Assembly (NCBI RefSeq): GCF_900091525.1
Contig: NZ_FMCU01000002.1
Span: forward strand, 124,001-188,000
DNA from: Micromonospora matsumotoense
Lineage (GTDB): Bacteria > Actinomycetota > Actinomycetes > Mycobacteriales > Micromonosporaceae
Length of the DNA: 64,000 bases
Direction of reading: 5' to 3'
Shown: positions 29,989 to 38,449 of the stretch, one piece after another
Layout of the letters: each line of letters opens with the position of its first letter
Numbering within the stretch: the stretch's first letter is position 1
Notes under the pieces: model-generated
The model's database searches: none
What the model saw: the letters and a program-made list of their open reading frames with translations, nothing else
Told to the model about the DNA's origin: nothing
Program-made: the position numbers and the translations under genes

Positions 29989-31431
29989 GTGGTGAGTGAG
30001 CGAGGCGGGGTGGAGCCGGCACCGGTGGTGCCGGCGGGGCTGACGGCCCAGGGTGCGGGACTGGCCGGCGACCGGGTCGTGGCGGTGGGCAGCACCGCGC
30101 GGGTGCTGGTGGCCGCCGCCGCCCGCGCGCTGCGCGGGGTGGACTGCGCCGACCTGGGACACCCGACCCCACCCTCCCGGTTGCTCGCCGCGCCGGAGCC
30201 GGTCCGGCGGGTGGCCGCCGCGCGGGCCGCCGGCCGGGTGGCGCTCACCGCCGCGCAGGCCGCCGAGGTGGACGGGGAACGGGTGGCCCGGTGGATCGTC
30301 GACCAGTACCCCCGGGAGCGGTACCCGGCGTTGGTGCTGGGCTCACCGCACGCCGCCGCCGTGCACCTGGCCGTGGCGCTCGGGGTGCCCTGGCTGCCCG
30401 CCGGGTTCGAGATGTCCGCGCACTGGACGCACGGCGCGGTGGACCGGCCCGGGGCCGCCCTGGACCAGGGTGCCGCGTTCGCCGCCCGGGTCCTCGCCGG
30501 CAACCCCGACCTGCACGTACGTCAGGTGCACTGCCCGGCGAGCCGGGGCGCGCTGGCCGGCGTCACCATCAGCCTGGTGGCCCGGTGGCGTGCACTGCCG
30601 GTGGCGTACGCCCGGTTCCTGGCCGACCGGTTGACGCCCCGGGCGGTGGTGCTGCTGGTCGGTGACGAGCGTCGGTGGCCGGTCTCGGACTCCGGGCAGG
30701 GGCACAGCTTCCAGCTCGGCTCCCCGGCCAGCGGGTTGGCGCCGGTCGACTTCCACCCGGACTCGCCCGCCCTGCGTCAGGTCCTGCGGGCGGCCGGCGG
30801 GACCGGGCAGGGCTGGGAGCCGCCGCCGGTCACCGCCGCCCGGGAATCCGCGGAGCACGGGCTGGAACCGGGCTTCACCCGGGCGCTGGGCCACTGGGCC
30901 CGCACCCGGGGGCACGAACTGCGTCAGGTACGGACGCCGCACCCCGGGGTGCTCAGCGCGGCGACCGCCGACCTGTACCGCCGGTGGCTGCGCCGGGCCG
31001 GCAAGAGCGGTGACCGGTTGGTGGTGGAGTGCGGCCGGCTGTTCGACCCGTGGCAGGTGGTGCGGGCGGGGCTGGTGCCGTACTGGTGCGAGAACGCGAC
31101 CCGGCGCAGCGTCGAGGAGGTGGAGTGGTGGCTCGCCGGCAGCGAGCCGTTCAGCTCGGTGGACGTGCTGCCCGAATCGCCGGGGATGCGCTCACCGGCG
31201 CTGGCCGGGCTGCCGCAGTGGTTGGCGGTGGCGGCGTTCGGCCGTCGTCGCCGGGCCCTGGACCGGACCGCCGCCCGGGGCTACCCGGTCGCCTCGGTGG
31301 CCACCCGGCGGGCCACCGAGGTGCTGCGCGGTCAACCATACGACCTGCCGACGCCGCCGCCGCTGAGCGTCGACGACGCGCTGGCCGGGCTCCGGGACGC
31401 GGGCGCTGCGCTGGGGTTGGCCGTCTCCTGA
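29989..31431 (+). CDS. Conserved-looking hypothetical protein
   Basis: A 480-residue soluble protein. It has an Ala/Arg-rich N-terminal part and then regular alpha/beta sequence with motifs such as YPALVLGSPHAAAVHLAVAL, WLPAGFEMSAHWTHGAVD and LVVECGRLFDPWQVVRAGLV. I do not recognise a family or catalytic motif; DRYDP-like or P-loop sequences are missing. GTG 29989 follows GAGGGGAAG at proper distance. It is monocistronic, between the TPP enzyme and the sigma factor. Confidence 0.6.
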   Translation: MVSERGGVEPAPVVPAGLTAQGAGLAGDRVVAVGSTARVLVAAAARALRGVDCADLGHPTPPSRLLAAPEPVRRVAAARAAGRVALTAAQAAEVDGERVARWIVDQYPRERYPALVLGSPHAAAVHLAVALGVPWLPAGFEMSAHWTHGAVDRPGAALDQGAAFAARVLAGNPDLHVRQVHCPASRGALAGVTISLVARWRALPVAYARFLADRLTPRAVVLLVGDERRWPVSDSGQGHSFQLGSPASGLAPVDFHPDSPALRQVLRAAGGTGQGWEPPPVTAARESAEHGLEPGFTRALGHWARTRGHELRQVRTPHPGVLSAATADLYRRWLRRAGKSGDRLVVECGRLFDPWQVVRAGLVPYWCENATRRSVEEVEWWLAGSEPFSSVDVLPESPGMRSPALAGLPQWLAVAAFGRRRRALDRTAARGYPVASVATRRATEVLRGQPYDLPTPPPLSVDDALAGLRDAGAALGLAVS

Positions 31432-31764
31432 CCGGCCCACCCGTCCGGCGCGGACGCGACCGCCTCGGGCGGAGGATGGGCGGCCGGTAGCCCGGAAAGG
31501 GGACGCCGGGGGTGTCCGCGCCGTCCGGCCCGACCCGGCACACCGAAACATCCTCGCGAACCCGGGACCGCGTGGTTGAGTACCTGGGGAGCGGGAAGAC
31601 CGCTCGCCGCGACGGTGCGATCACGCCGGGTGGCGACCGGTCATCGTCTCCGCGCGTCCGGTGATCCCGGCGCGGCACGTGACCCCACTTCCGACCCGGT
31701 GCGTGGTGCCACCACGCGCACGACCGGTTCGATCCGGGCGGGGACCTTCCTGAGGGAGGCGCGG
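31432..31764. other. Upstream region of the sigma-STAS gene
   Basis: A 333-base gap. The frame of the sigma gene stays open upstream to 31576, but its translation is Arg/Thr-rich and not protein-like, so I treat it as non-coding. I looked for a GTTT-N15/16-GGGTA promoter and found none, so the sigma gene does not show an obvious autoregulatory site. SD GAGGGAGG lies before ATG 31765. Confidence 0.5.
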
Positions 31765-32904
31765 ATGTTCGGACAGACCACCACGACCACACCACCTCCG
31801 ACCGAACGGGGTCTGGAGGACCTGGACTCCGCCGCGATGGCCTACGCCGCGCGGATCGCGGGCCTGCCACCGGAGCGCCGCGGAGAGGCGCGCGAGGACC
31901 TGGTCCGGTTCGCCCTGCCGTTCGCCGGCAGGCTGGCCCGCCGTTACCGGGGGCGGGGTGAGCCGCTGGAGGATCTGGAGCAGGTGGCCCGGCTCGGCCT
32001 GGTCAACGCCGTCGACCGGTACGACCCCGAGCGCGGCTCGTTCACCGCGTACGCGGCGATCACCATCGTCGGGGAGATCAAGCGGCACTTCCGGGACCGC
32101 ACCTGGGGGGTGCACGTGCCCCGTCGGTTGCGCGACCTGATCCTGGAGGTCGGGCAGGCCACCTCGGCGCTGACCAGCGAGCTGTCCCGGGCGCCGAGCG
32201 TGGCCGAGTTGGCGGTCCGGCTGGAGACGCCGGAGGAGGAGATCCTCGCCGCCCTGGAGTCGGCCGCCGGGTACAGCCCAGCCTCGCTCAACGCGCCGGT
32301 CGGCGGGGAGAGTTCCGCCGAGTTCGGTGACCTGGTGGGCGAGTCGGACAACGCGCTGGAGTCGGTGGACGACCGGGTGACGGTCAGCGGGCTGCTGCAC
32401 CGGCTGCCCTGGCGGGAGCGACGCATCCTGGCGATGCGCTTCTACGGCAACCAGACCCAGGCGGAGATCGCCGCCCGGTTCGGCATCTCCCAGATGCACG
32501 TGTCCCGGCTGCTGTCGCGGGCATTGACCTGGCTGCGTCAGGCGATGCTCGCCGATACCCCGCCGCCGTGGCAGAACGGCACCGCGGAGACGGAGACCGG
32601 CCGGAACCGGATCGCGGTCAAACGCACCGCGGAGCGGACGGTGGTGGAGGTCGGGGGCGAGATCGACCGCGACGGCGCGGACCAGTTGCGCCGGATGATG
32701 CTGGAGGCGGTCGCCGGGCAGCCCCGCGAGCTGGTGGTGGACCTGGACGGCGCGGGTGGCGTCGACGCCGGTGGCATCGCCGCGCTGGTGGCCGGCCGGG
32801 ACGCCGCCGTCCGCACCGGAGTGCCGTTGCGGCTGACCCGGGTCCAGCCGGCGGTACGACGGTCGTTGGCCGCCGCCGGCCTGCCGGCCACCGTGGACGC
32901 CTGA
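31765..32904 (+). CDS. SigB/SigF-family sigma factor fused to a STAS domain
   Basis: A 379-residue fusion. Residues 1-265 are a SigB/F/G-type sigma factor: region 2 with YRGRGEPLEDLEQVARLGLV (60-80) and YDPERGSFTAYA, region 3 around 145-170, and region 4 with LPWRERRILAMRFYGNQTQAEIA and SQMHVSRLLSRAL. Residues 281-379 are a STAS (anti-anti-sigma) domain. In the phosphorylation loop the usual D-S-S-G is D334-A-G-G, so the serine switched by RsbW/SpoIIAB-type kinases is missing. It likely directs the stress promoters listed here, with a self-contained or altered partner switch. ATG 31765 has a strong SD. Confidence 0.9.
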   Translation: MFGQTTTTTPPPTERGLEDLDSAAMAYAARIAGLPPERRGEAREDLVRFALPFAGRLARRYRGRGEPLEDLEQVARLGLVNAVDRYDPERGSFTAYAAITIVGEIKRHFRDRTWGVHVPRRLRDLILEVGQATSALTSELSRAPSVAELAVRLETPEEEILAALESAAGYSPASLNAPVGGESSAEFGDLVGESDNALESVDDRVTVSGLLHRLPWRERRILAMRFYGNQTQAEIAARFGISQMHVSRLLSRALTWLRQAMLADTPPPWQNGTAETETGRNRIAVKRTAERTVVEVGGEIDRDGADQLRRMMLEAVAGQPRELVVDLDGAGGVDAGGIAALVAGRDAAVRTGVPLRLTRVQPAVRRSLAAAGLPATVDA

Positions 32905-32968
32905 GCCCCGGCCGCCCGGCCACCGGACCGTCCTGGTCCCCAGGTGGCCCCCCTGAGTGCGACGACGA

Positions 32969-33009
32969 CCGCCGGGCCGGCACCCCCGCACGGGGTGCCG
33001 GCCCGGCGG
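32969..33009. terminator. Bidirectional terminator between sigma gene and ctaD
   Basis: A perfect 18-base inverted repeat with a 5-base loop (left arm 32969-32986, right arm 32992-33009), between two converging genes and 12 bases from the ctaD stop. Confidence 0.85.
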
Positions 33010-33020
33010 TCGGTCGTCGG

Positions 33021-35024
33021 TCAGCGGTGCCCGGGTTCGTCGTCGGTGGCGTGCGGGTGACGCCACCGCTCGGGGGTGTCCGGGTTCGCGCCGCCGGGCT
33101 GGTCGCTCTCCGGGGCGTCGGAGTGCGCGAAGCCGGGCCGGCGGACGTCCTCCGGCTCGGGCACGTTCACCGGGCGGGCACCGGACTGCGGGGCGGGGTG
33201 GTACTCCACCGCCTCCCGGGCGCCGTGCGCGCCCTCGGCCGCCGGCGACTCGGGGACGTGCCGTTCGTGGTGCAGTTCGTCGTGCAGTTCCTGCGGTGGC
33301 CGGGTGGTGCGTTGCGGCAGGTCCCGGCCGAGGTCGGCGACGAGGGGACCGTACTTGGCGTCGAAGGCGGGCCGCTCGGAGCGGATCCGGGGCATCCGGT
33401 CGAAGTTGCGCAACGGCGGCGGGCAGGTGGTGGCCCATTCCAGCGAGTTGCCGAAGCCCCACGGGTCGTCCACCGTGACCAGTGCGCCGTACCGCCAGGA
33501 CTTCCAGACGTTGTAGAGGAAGAACAGGGTGGACGCGCCGAGCACGAACGAGCCGACGGTGGAGATCATGTTGAGCGTGGTGAAGCCGTCGCTGGGCAGG
33601 TAGTCGGCGTACCGCCGGGGCATGCCCTCGTCGCCCAGCCAGTGCTGGACCAGGAAGGTGGCGTGGAAGCCGACGAACATGGTCCAGAAGTGCAGCTTGC
33701 CGAGCCGCTCGTCGAGCAGCCGGCCGGTCATCTTGGGGAACCAGAAGTAGACCCCGCCGAACGCGGCGAACACGATGGTGCCGAAGAGCACGTAGTGGAA
33801 GTGCGCCACCACGAAGTACGAGTCGGTGACGTGGAAGTCCACCGGCGGGCTGGCCAGCAGCACCCCGGTCAGACCGCCGAACAGGAACGTCACCAGGAAA
33901 CCGATGGCGAACAGCATCGGCGTCTCGAAGGTGACCTGCCCCTTCCACATGGTGCCGATCCAGTTGAAGAACTTCACCCCGGTGGGCACCGCGATCAGAT
34001 AGCTGAGGAAGCTGAAGAACGGCAGCAGCACCTGGCCGGTGGCGAACATATGGTGCGCCCAGACGGTCATCGACAGCACGGTGATCGCGACCGTGGCCAG
34101 CACCAGGCCGGTGTAGCCGAAGATCGGTTTGCGGCTGAAGACCGGGATGATCTCGGTGATGATGCCGAAGAACGGCAGCGCGACGATGTAGACCTCGGGA
34201 TGGCCGAAGAACCAGAACAGGTGTTGCCACAGCATCGGCCCGCCGGTCGCCGGGTCGTAGACGTGGGCGTCGAGCAGCCGGTCCGCCCCCAGCGCCAGCA
34301 GCGCGGCGGCCAGCAGCGGGAAGACCAGGATCACCAGGACGGCGGTGAGCAGCATGTTCCAGGTGAAGATCGGCATCCGGAACATGGTCATGCCGGGCGC
34401 GCGCAGGGTCAGCGTGGTGGTGATCAGGTTGACCGCGCCGAGGATGGTGCCCAGGCCGGAGACGACCAGGCCGACCACCCACAGGTTCGCGCCGATCCCG
34501 GGCGAGTGCGTCGCGTCGCTGAGCGGGTTGTACGCCGTCCAGCCGAAGTCGGCCGCGCCACCGGGGGTGAGGTAGCCGCCGACGACCATGGTGCCGCCGA
34601 ACAGGTACAACCAGTACGCGAACGCGTTGAGCCGGGGGAACGCCACGTCGGGCGCGCCGATCTGCAACGGGACGATGTAGTTGCCGAAGGCGAACACCAG
34701 CGGGGTGGCGAAGAGCAGCAGCATGATCGTGCCGTGCATGGTGAACGCCTGGTTGTACTGCTCGGGGGAGAGGAACTGCATCCGGGGCCGGGCCAGCTCG
34801 GCCCGGATGAGCAGGGCGAGCACCCCGCCGATCAGGAAGAACACGAACGACGTGGTCAGGTAGAGCAGGCCGATCTGCTTGGCGTCGGTGGTGCCGAGCA
34901 GCCGCAGCAGCTTGTTGCCGGGCAGCGCCGGGCGGACCGGGCCGGGGAAGCCACCGAACCGGGCCGGGGCGAGGATCGCCGGGCCGCGGTCTCGTGCGGG
35001 TTCCGTGGTTACCCGTCTGGGCAT
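33021..35024 (-). CDS. ctaD: Cytochrome c oxidase subunit I, orphan copy
   Basis: A 667-residue haem-copper oxidase subunit I with twelve transmembrane helices. Ligands are visible: FTMHGTIML (haem a), [10 protein letters not shown] (CuB His with the cross-linked Tyr), VWAHHMF (CuB) and [11 protein letters not shown] (haem a3 and a). It reduces oxygen to water in the membrane. The last 100 or so residues are a hydrophilic His/Pro/Glu-rich tail not needed for catalysis. No ctaC, ctaE, ctaF or qcr gene is adjacent, so this copy is separate from the main respiratory cluster. A weak SigB-like promoter lies upstream. Confidence 0.95.
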   Translation of the reverse strand: MPRRVTTEPARDRGPAILAPARFGGFPGPVRPALPGNKLLRLLGTTDAKQIGLLYLTTSFVFFLIGGVLALLIRAELARPRMQFLSPEQYNQAFTMHGTIMLLLFATPLVFAFGNYIVPLQIGAPDVAFPRLNAFAYWLYLFGGTMVVGGYLTPGGAADFGWTAYNPLSDATHSPGIGANLWVVGLVVSGLGTILGAVNLITTTLTLRAPGMTMFRMPIFTWNMLLTAVLVILVFPLLAAALLALGADRLLDAHVYDPATGGPMLWQHLFWFFGHPEVYIVALPFFGIITEIIPVFSRKPIFGYTGLVLATVAITVLSMTVWAHHMFATGQVLLPFFSFLSYLIAVPTGVKFFNWIGTMWKGQVTFETPMLFAIGFLVTFLFGGLTGVLLASPPVDFHVTDSYFVVAHFHYVLFGTIVFAAFGGVYFWFPKMTGRLLDERLGKLHFWTMFVGFHATFLVQHWLGDEGMPRRYADYLPSDGFTTLNMISTVGSFVLGASTLFFLYNVWKSWRYGALVTVDDPWGFGNSLEWATTCPPPLRNFDRMPRIRSERPAFDAKYGPLVADLGRDLPQRTTRPPQELHDELHHERHVPESPAAEGAHGAREAVEYHPAPQSGARPVNVPEPEDVRRPGFAHSDAPESDQPGGANPDTPERWRHPHATDDEPGHR

Positions 35025-35066
35025 GGCTCTCTCACCCCGTCGTGACGACAGAAAGGACGGGCGCGA

Positions 35067-35091
35067 CTACCCGTCCCTCCGCCCATGTAAC
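35067..35091 (-). promoter_or_regulatory. Candidate SigB/SigF-type promoter of ctaD
   Basis: On the minus strand GTTA (35091-35088), 15 bases, GGGTAG (35072-35067), about 43 bases before the ctaD start. The -10 fits the SigB/SigF consensus; the -35 has one mismatch to GTTT. Confidence 0.5.
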
Positions 35092-35113
35092 CAGGCGAGA
35101 GAGGGAATTTCGG

Positions 35114-35842
35114 TCAATTCGCGGGCAGGAGTGCCCAAACCACCTTGCCGTCGGTCAGCGGGGAGCTGCCCCAGCGCTGCGCCATCTCCCGGATCAGCAG
35201 CAGCCCCCGGCCACCCTCGGCCGCCAGGCTCGGGCTGCCCGCGCGCGCCGCCGTTCGACTACCGTCGGCGACCGCGACCCGCAGGTACGGCTGTTGCAGG
35301 GTCAGCGTGATCCGCATCGGGGTGTGGGCGTGTCGCACCACGTTGCCGACCAGCTCACTGAGCACCAGCGACGCCGGCTCCACCAGGTGCGGCACGTTCC
35401 ACCGGGAGCAGGCGTCACCGACCAGCTCCCGGGCCCGCCGGCAGGCCCCCGCCACCGGCTCCAACCGGACCCGCAACCGGGGTGCGGCGGCCGCCCCGGC
35501 CAACCGGGTCGCCTCGGCGCAGTCCTGCCGCACCGGCACCACCCGGCAGGTGGTGGAGAGGGCCAGCCAGGCCGCGACGTCCGGCGGGGGAGAGCAGAGC
35601 ACCACCGGCACGGCCGGCCAGTCGGCGGCCTGCCGGGCGGTGGCGGCGAAGACCGACAGCGCCAGCCGGTCGGCGACGGTCACCCCGCCCAGGTCGACCA
35701 CCAGCGCGTCCGGCTGGGTGGTCAGGCAGCGGTCCAGCACGGTGTGCACGGCGCGCATGGTACCCAGGTCGAGCGCGCCGGCGAGGCGTACGACGGTCAC
35801 GGGTGACTCGTCGTGGACCTCGCAGGTTATCCGGCTGGCCAT
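35114..35842 (-). CDS. STAS-HATPase fusion, anti-sigma-type regulator
   Basis: A 242-residue protein with a STAS domain (residues 1-105: SPVTVVRLAGALDLGTMRAV, VVDLGGVTVADRLAL) joined to an RsbW-type HATPase (about 120-242). The ATPase keeps Glu163 and Asn167 in LSELVGNVVRHAH, VADGS (193-195) and GGRGLLLIREMA. In the STAS loop the phosphorylatable serine is again missing (A-D-R-L in place of D-S-S-G). It could bind the sigma-STAS fusion encoded 2.2 kb away. ATG 35842 was chosen because the frame upstream is a shadow. A near-perfect SigB-type promoter precedes it. Confidence 0.85.
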   Translation of the reverse strand: MASRITCEVHDESPVTVVRLAGALDLGTMRAVHTVLDRCLTTQPDALVVDLGGVTVADRLALSVFAATARQAADWPAVPVVLCSPPPDVAAWLALSTTCRVVPVRQDCAEATRLAGAAAAPRLRVRLEPVAGACRRARELVGDACSRWNVPHLVEPASLVLSELVGNVVRHAHTPMRITLTLQQPYLRVAVADGSRTAARAGSPSLAAEGGRGLLLIREMAQRWGSSPLTDGKVVWALLPAN

Positions 35843-35883
35843 CGGCCCCTCGATTCGCTCGCGGTGCTGGGCAGAACCGCCAG

Positions 35884-35909
35884 GTACCCGCAGCCCGGCG
35901 GGACGAAAC
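35884..35909 (-). promoter_or_regulatory. SigB/SigF-type promoter of the STAS-HATPase gene
   Basis: On the minus strand GTTT (35909-35906), 16 bases, GGGTAC (35889-35884), about 42 bases before the start codon. Both elements match the mycobacterial SigF / streptomycete SigB consensus, so this regulator is probably part of the regulon it controls. Confidence 0.7.
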
Positions 35910-35955
35910 CGGGCCCGGACCGGGACGGTCCGGGCCCGGAGGGGGTCCGCTCGGC

Positions 35956-37113
35956 TCAGGCGGCCTGGAGCTGCGGCGTCCGGGCCGCGGCGCGGACCGT
36001 CTCGTAGAGGGTGACGTACCGCTGCGCCATCACCGCCGGGGTGAACCGCTCGGCGGCCTCCCGCCGGCACTCGTCCGGATCGAGCCGGCGTGCCGCCAGC
36101 AGCAGCTCACCCAGCTCCTCCTCGTCGTCGGTGAGCAGACCGGTGCGCCCGTGCGCGATCAGCTCGGGCAGGCAGCCCCGGCCGGTCGCCACCACCGGCG
36201 TGCCCAACGCCAGCGACTCCACCACGGCGGTCCCGCCGGGCTCCTCCCAGCGCAGCGGGAACAGCGACGCCCGCGCCCCGGCCAGCAGGTCGTCGCGCTC
36301 CCGGCCGGCCACCGTGCCCACCCAGCGGACCACGTCCCCGTCGATGTGCGGGGCGACCTGGTCGTAGAAGAACCGCACGTCCGGGTTCTGCCGGGCCTCC
36401 TCGCCCGCCGCGGCCAGGTCCGCCGGCCGGTGGTACGGCCCGACCGGGCCGGCCAGCACCAGCGGCACCCCGGTACGCCGGGCCAGCCGGGCGCCGACGT
36501 CCTGACCCTTGCCCGGGTTGATCCGGCCCAGAATGATCGTGTAGTCGCCCTTCTCCGGCCGGGGCGCCCGGTCGGCGTGCACGGCGAGCGGGGTGGACAG
36601 GTGCACGTGCCCGACCGAGTGCGCCCGCAGCGCCCGGGGCGCGCGGGCCAACTGGGCGGCGGAGACCCCGTTGACCCGGACCCGTGCCCCGGCGTCGAGG
36701 TTGCCGTACAGCTCGGGGTGCTTGGCCAGGTCCCAGTGCAGGGTGTGCAGCACCGGTGGGGCGGCCGGCCCCATCGCCGCGAGGGTGGCCAGCCCGACCG
36801 CCTCCACGTGGTCGTGCACCAGGTCGATGTCGGCCCGGCCGTGCACCTGCCGGACCACCCCGGCCAGATGCGCCTGGGACACCCCGCACACCTGGTTGTA
36901 GGGCCGTTGCAGCGCCGCGAACTGCCCGTCGTCGTAGACCGAGAACTTCTCGTCCACCGGCAGGGTGCTCGACCCCACCGAGGCCAGCACCACCTTCACC
37001 CCGAGCCGGCGCAGCTCGGGCACCAGGGTGGCGATGACGTTCTCGATGCCGCCGTAGCCGGGGGGTGGCACGGACAGCCACGGGCCGGCGTTCATCAGCA
37101 CGGTGAGGCTCAT
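35956..37113 (-). CDS. GT4-family glycosyltransferase
   Basis: A 385-residue GT-B enzyme. The N-terminal domain begins LTVLMNAGPWLSVPPPGYGG and has DLVHDHVEAVGL; the C-terminal domain has IILGRINPGKGQDVGARLA and LFPLRWEEPGGTAVVESLAL with the E-x7-E nucleotide-sugar signature. It is related to UDP-glucose:tetrahydrobiopterin-type GT4 enzymes; the acceptor is unknown. ATG 37113 follows GAGGAATTC. It lies 103 bases after gpgS on the same strand, so both may serve compatible-solute or polysaccharide synthesis. Confidence 0.85.
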   Translation of the reverse strand: MSLTVLMNAGPWLSVPPPGYGGIENVIATLVPELRRLGVKVVLASVGSSTLPVDEKFSVYDDGQFAALQRPYNQVCGVSQAHLAGVVRQVHGRADIDLVHDHVEAVGLATLAAMGPAAPPVLHTLHWDLAKHPELYGNLDAGARVRVNGVSAAQLARAPRALRAHSVGHVHLSTPLAVHADRAPRPEKGDYTIILGRINPGKGQDVGARLARRTGVPLVLAGPVGPYHRPADLAAAGEEARQNPDVRFFYDQVAPHIDGDVVRWVGTVAGRERDDLLAGARASLFPLRWEEPGGTAVVESLALGTPVVATGRGCLPELIAHGRTGLLTDDEEELGELLLAARRLDPDECRREAAERFTPAVMAQRYVTLYETVRAAARTPQLQAA

Positions 37114-37216
37114 GATCGGGAATTCCTCTCGGGACGGCCGGAGTCCCGGGCGGGCAGCCACCCACTCCTCGGGCGGCACTGTTGCGGGGGCCGCCGGGTC
37201 GGCGCGCTCCGCGGCG

Positions 37217-38251
37217 TCACGCGGCCACCCGCCGGCGCGGCAGCCGGGGCCGCAGCTCGGCCAGGGGTGGACGTTCCTGCACCGAGACGTCGTTGACGAC
37301 GATCTCCCGGTCGAGATTCGGCAGCGCCTCCGAGCCACCCCGACGGAACTGGGTCAGGATGGTTCCCGGGCTGGTGCCCGGGGCGGCCCAGCCCCGTCGC
37401 TGCAACCGCGTCCAGGCGGTGTGCATGATCTGCGCGGACATCCGGCCGAGGGCCGCGGTGTCCTGGTGCCGGTGCTTGCGCTCACCCAGGTCGACCTGGG
37501 CCAACGCGTCCAGACCGACCAGTTCCAGCAGGTCGATCAGCATGGCCGTCTCGACCCCGTAGCCGGTGACGAACGGCACCCGCTCCAGCACCTCGCGGCG
37601 GCCGGCGTACTCGCCCGCCAGGGGTTGCACGAAGCCGGCCAGCTCCGGCCAGAACAGGTTCAGCAGTGGTCGGGCCATCAGCTCCGTCACCCGCCCGCCG
37701 CCGTCGGTCTCCACGCTGGTCGCTCCCACCAGCGGCCGGTGGTAGAAGCCCTTGACGAACTCGACCGACGGATCGACCAGCAGTGGGCCGATCAGACCGG
37801 TCACGAAGTGCGGCCGGAACTCCCGCAGGTCGGCGTCGATGAACGCGACGACGTCGCCCTCGGCGGCGGCCAGGCCGGCCCAGAGCGCGTCGCCCTTGCC
37901 GGTCAGCCGGGGCAGGCCCCGGGTCATCTCGTCCTGACCGACCACCTCCGCGCCGGCGGCCCGGGCCACCTGGGCGGTCCGGTCGGTCGACCGGGAGTCC
38001 ACCACGATCAGCTCGTCGACCAGGGGAACCCGGTCCATCAGGTGTTCCCGGATCGTCGCGACGATCGCCCCGACGGTGGCCTCCTCGTTGCGGGCGGGCA
38101 GCACCACGCTGACCCGGTTCTCCCCCTTCGCGCTCATCAGCCGTCGCGTGGGCCAGTCCTGCGCCGACGTCGTCCGATAGGTGGCCCACGCCTCCACGAG
38201 AGGTGAGACGGTCGGTTCTGTATCCCGCACTGGCAAACCCCCCAGATCCAT
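37217..38251 (-). CDS. gpgS: Glucosyl-3-phosphoglycerate synthase
   Basis: A 344-residue GT81 enzyme like mycobacterial Rv1208, which transfers glucose from UDP-glucose to 3-phosphoglycerate. This is the first step of glucosylglycerate and methylglucose lipopolysaccharide synthesis. Signatures are SVVLPARNEEATVGAIVATI, LIVVDSRSTDRTAQVA, the metal site AFIDADLREF, QPLAGEYAGRR and VTGYGVETAMLID. Length fits the family. There is no clear SD before ATG 38251; instead a GC-flanked hairpin ends 3 bases before it, which may affect translation. Confidence 0.92.
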   Translation of the reverse strand: MDLGGLPVRDTEPTVSPLVEAWATYRTTSAQDWPTRRLMSAKGENRVSVVLPARNEEATVGAIVATIREHLMDRVPLVDELIVVDSRSTDRTAQVARAAGAEVVGQDEMTRGLPRLTGKGDALWAGLAAAEGDVVAFIDADLREFRPHFVTGLIGPLLVDPSVEFVKGFYHRPLVGATSVETDGGGRVTELMARPLLNLFWPELAGFVQPLAGEYAGRREVLERVPFVTGYGVETAMLIDLLELVGLDALAQVDLGERKHRHQDTAALGRMSAQIMHTAWTRLQRRGWAAPGTSPGTILTQFRRGGSEALPNLDREIVVNDVSVQERPPLAELRPRLPRRRVAA

Positions 38252-38254
38252 GGC

Positions 38255-38277
38255 GGAAAACCCGAACTTGGTTTTCC
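38255..38277. promoter_or_regulatory. Hairpin directly before the gpgS start
   Basis: A perfect inverted repeat GGAAAACC-N7-GGTTTTCC that ends 3 bases upstream of the gpgS ATG on the minus strand. In RNA it would cover the normal SD position. It may be a translational control hairpin or a protein-binding operator. Confidence 0.5.
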
Positions 38278-38449
38278 CACCCCCGTACAGCCGCTAACCG
38301 GATGATCCCTAACAGCTTGATCACATCGCTCCACCGGGCGGTTCCCGGCAGGTGAACGCTGTGTTGCGGGACTGCCCCGGGTTTCGCCCCACCCCGCCGG
38401 GGGGAGTGCTGACGGCGTTGGTCGTGACCGCGTCGAGGGGGCCGAAGGA

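Noticed and set aside
31621..34482. 953-codon minus-strand frame over sigma gene and ctaD
   Set aside because: Crosses a terminator and lies in another frame than ctaD; shadow.
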